DNA of 6,843 nt from Fidelibacterota bacterium (GTDB taxonomy: Bacteria > Fidelibacterota > Marinisomatia > Marinisomatales > UBA1611), in contig DQOT01000130.1 of assembly GCA_015658495.1 (NCBI GenBank), positions 1-6,843 of the forward strand, in the 5' to 3' direction. Each line of letters starts with the position of its first letter. Positions within the stretch are counted from its first letter, which is position 1. Under the pieces are notes generated by a model. It was not told the DNA's origin, did not search any database, and saw only the letters and a program-made list of their open reading frames with translations. Positions 6,201-6,843 of this stretch are shown here, piece after piece. The translations under genes were made by a program, and so were the position numbers.

Positions 6201-6843
6201 GTGAATAAATCGCCAAAATATTTTCTGTTCCTGTTATTGGGAACCCTTTATAGCTCCAATCTGGATCCAACGTTTTTGGTTTTGAATCATTTTGATCGAT
6301 CCTTACCGCATGCTGACTCATCCCTGATTGAAAATTTTTCTAACTCTATTTTTGAGTTTGATTCAACATTTCATCTTTTGTTCGAAGATATAGATGATTA
6401 TGAAAACCCTGCCGCCAGTTACATGAACACCATTAAAGAGTTGGGCAAAAAACATAAGGTGAATTTTATTCTTTTTAATCAGATCAAACACGTGGATGAT
6501 CGGTTTATGCTGGAAGGCCAATTATTTAACACACGATCAGGCGGATTGATTTACCGCCGAAAAATTGATTTGATGAATTACTTAAATGGTCAAATCAATG
6601 AATTGAATATGTGGGTTGGGAATGTGACCGGCTCCATTGATGATAAATGGCAAAAAAACCGGGAATCCATCCTGTTTCGGGATCCGGAAGACATTAAGCA
6701 AGAAAAGACACCCCTGGGAGCAGCCATGAGGAGTTTAGTAGCACCAGGTTGGGGCCAGGTTTACTCAGGGAAAAAGGTATCTGCAAGGGTTTGGGCCGGG
6801 ACAGAATCCGCTTTGAGTTTAGCTGTTTTGATTAGTTTTTTAA
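6201..6843 (+). CDS. DUF5683-like membrane protein with N-terminal exported domain (C-terminus beyond window)
   Basis: An open frame of 214 codons running off the right edge. It starts at GTG 6201, two bases after the previous stop, with GAGGA (6190-6194) as a well-placed Shine-Dalgarno, so coupled translation is likely. The N-terminus has a signal-like hydrophobic segment (YFLFLLLGTLYSS, 7-19). Residues about 40-150 form a mixed domain whose VNFILFNQIKHVDDRFMLEG and LFNTRSGGLIY stretches recall domains in which a component is tested for presence and activity, such as CsgG- or TolB-N-terminus-like folds; this is only a resemblance. At 177-192 RSLVAPGWGQVYSGKK matches the opening signature of DUF5683-type membrane domains, and a hydrophobic helix follows (about 196-214) and is cut by the edge. 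The function is unknown. It probably acts with the lipoprotein and PEGA protein upstream. Confidence 0.75.
   Translation, partial: MNKSPKYFLFLLLGTLYSSNLDPTFLVLNHFDRSLPHADSSLIENFSNSIFEFDSTFHLLFEDIDDYENPAASYMNTIKELGKKHKVNFILFNQIKHVDDRFMLEGQLFNTRSGGLIYRRKIDLMNYLNGQINELNMWVGNVTGSIDDKWQKNRESILFRDPEDIKQEKTPLGAAMRSLVAPGWGQVYSGKKVSARVWAGTESALSLAVLISFL

Overview
The window looks like a chromosomal segment from a Gram-negative bacterium of the FCB (Fibrobacteres-Chlorobi-Bacteroidetes) superphylum. The evidence is an ECF sigma factor, a FecR anti-sigma regulator carrying the C-terminal domain typical of Bacteroidetes-type FecR proteins, and an exported STN-domain protein in series, together with PEGA and DUF5683-like envelope proteins. 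A lineage such as Marinimicrobia or a Bacteroidetes relative would fit, but the sequence alone does not decide it. All identifications come from reading motifs; no database search was run.

Left part, minus strand (about 1-1807): three genes are read right to left. They are an ECF sigma factor (1262-1807), a single-pass FecR-type regulator (293-1183), and the N-terminus of an exported STN-domain protein (1-333, running off the left edge) that is most likely a FecA-like TonB-dependent receptor. Together they form a classical cell-surface signalling cassette: an outer-membrane receptor senses a ligand, FecR relays the signal across the inner membrane, and the sigma factor switches on target genes. 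The receptor start lies inside the 3' end of fecR.

Centre: a divergent intergenic region of about 216 bp (1808-2023) separates the sigma gene from a plus-strand series. It contains a near-perfect long-arm inverted repeat and a duplicated 8-mer, and is a candidate control region.

Right part, plus strand (2024-6843): five closely packed genes that could be one operon. The first two are soluble enzymes: a class 3 aldehyde dehydrogenase (2024-3430) and a proline iminopeptidase-like S33 alpha/beta hydrolase (3451-4710), 20 bp apart. After 32 bp comes a run of three exported proteins. These are a lipoprotein with a carboxypeptidase-regulatory-like domain and an SH3-like domain (4743-5729), a small PEGA-domain protein that overlaps it by 17 bp (5713-6198), and a DUF5683-like membrane protein that starts 2 bp later on a GTG with a good Shine-Dalgarno and runs off the right edge (6201-6843). 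The tight coupling suggests the last three act together at the envelope, but their function is not known from sequence.

No tRNA, rRNA, CRISPR array, insertion sequence or convincing intrinsic terminator was seen. The most interesting material is the envelope trio and the inverted repeat in the divergent control region.
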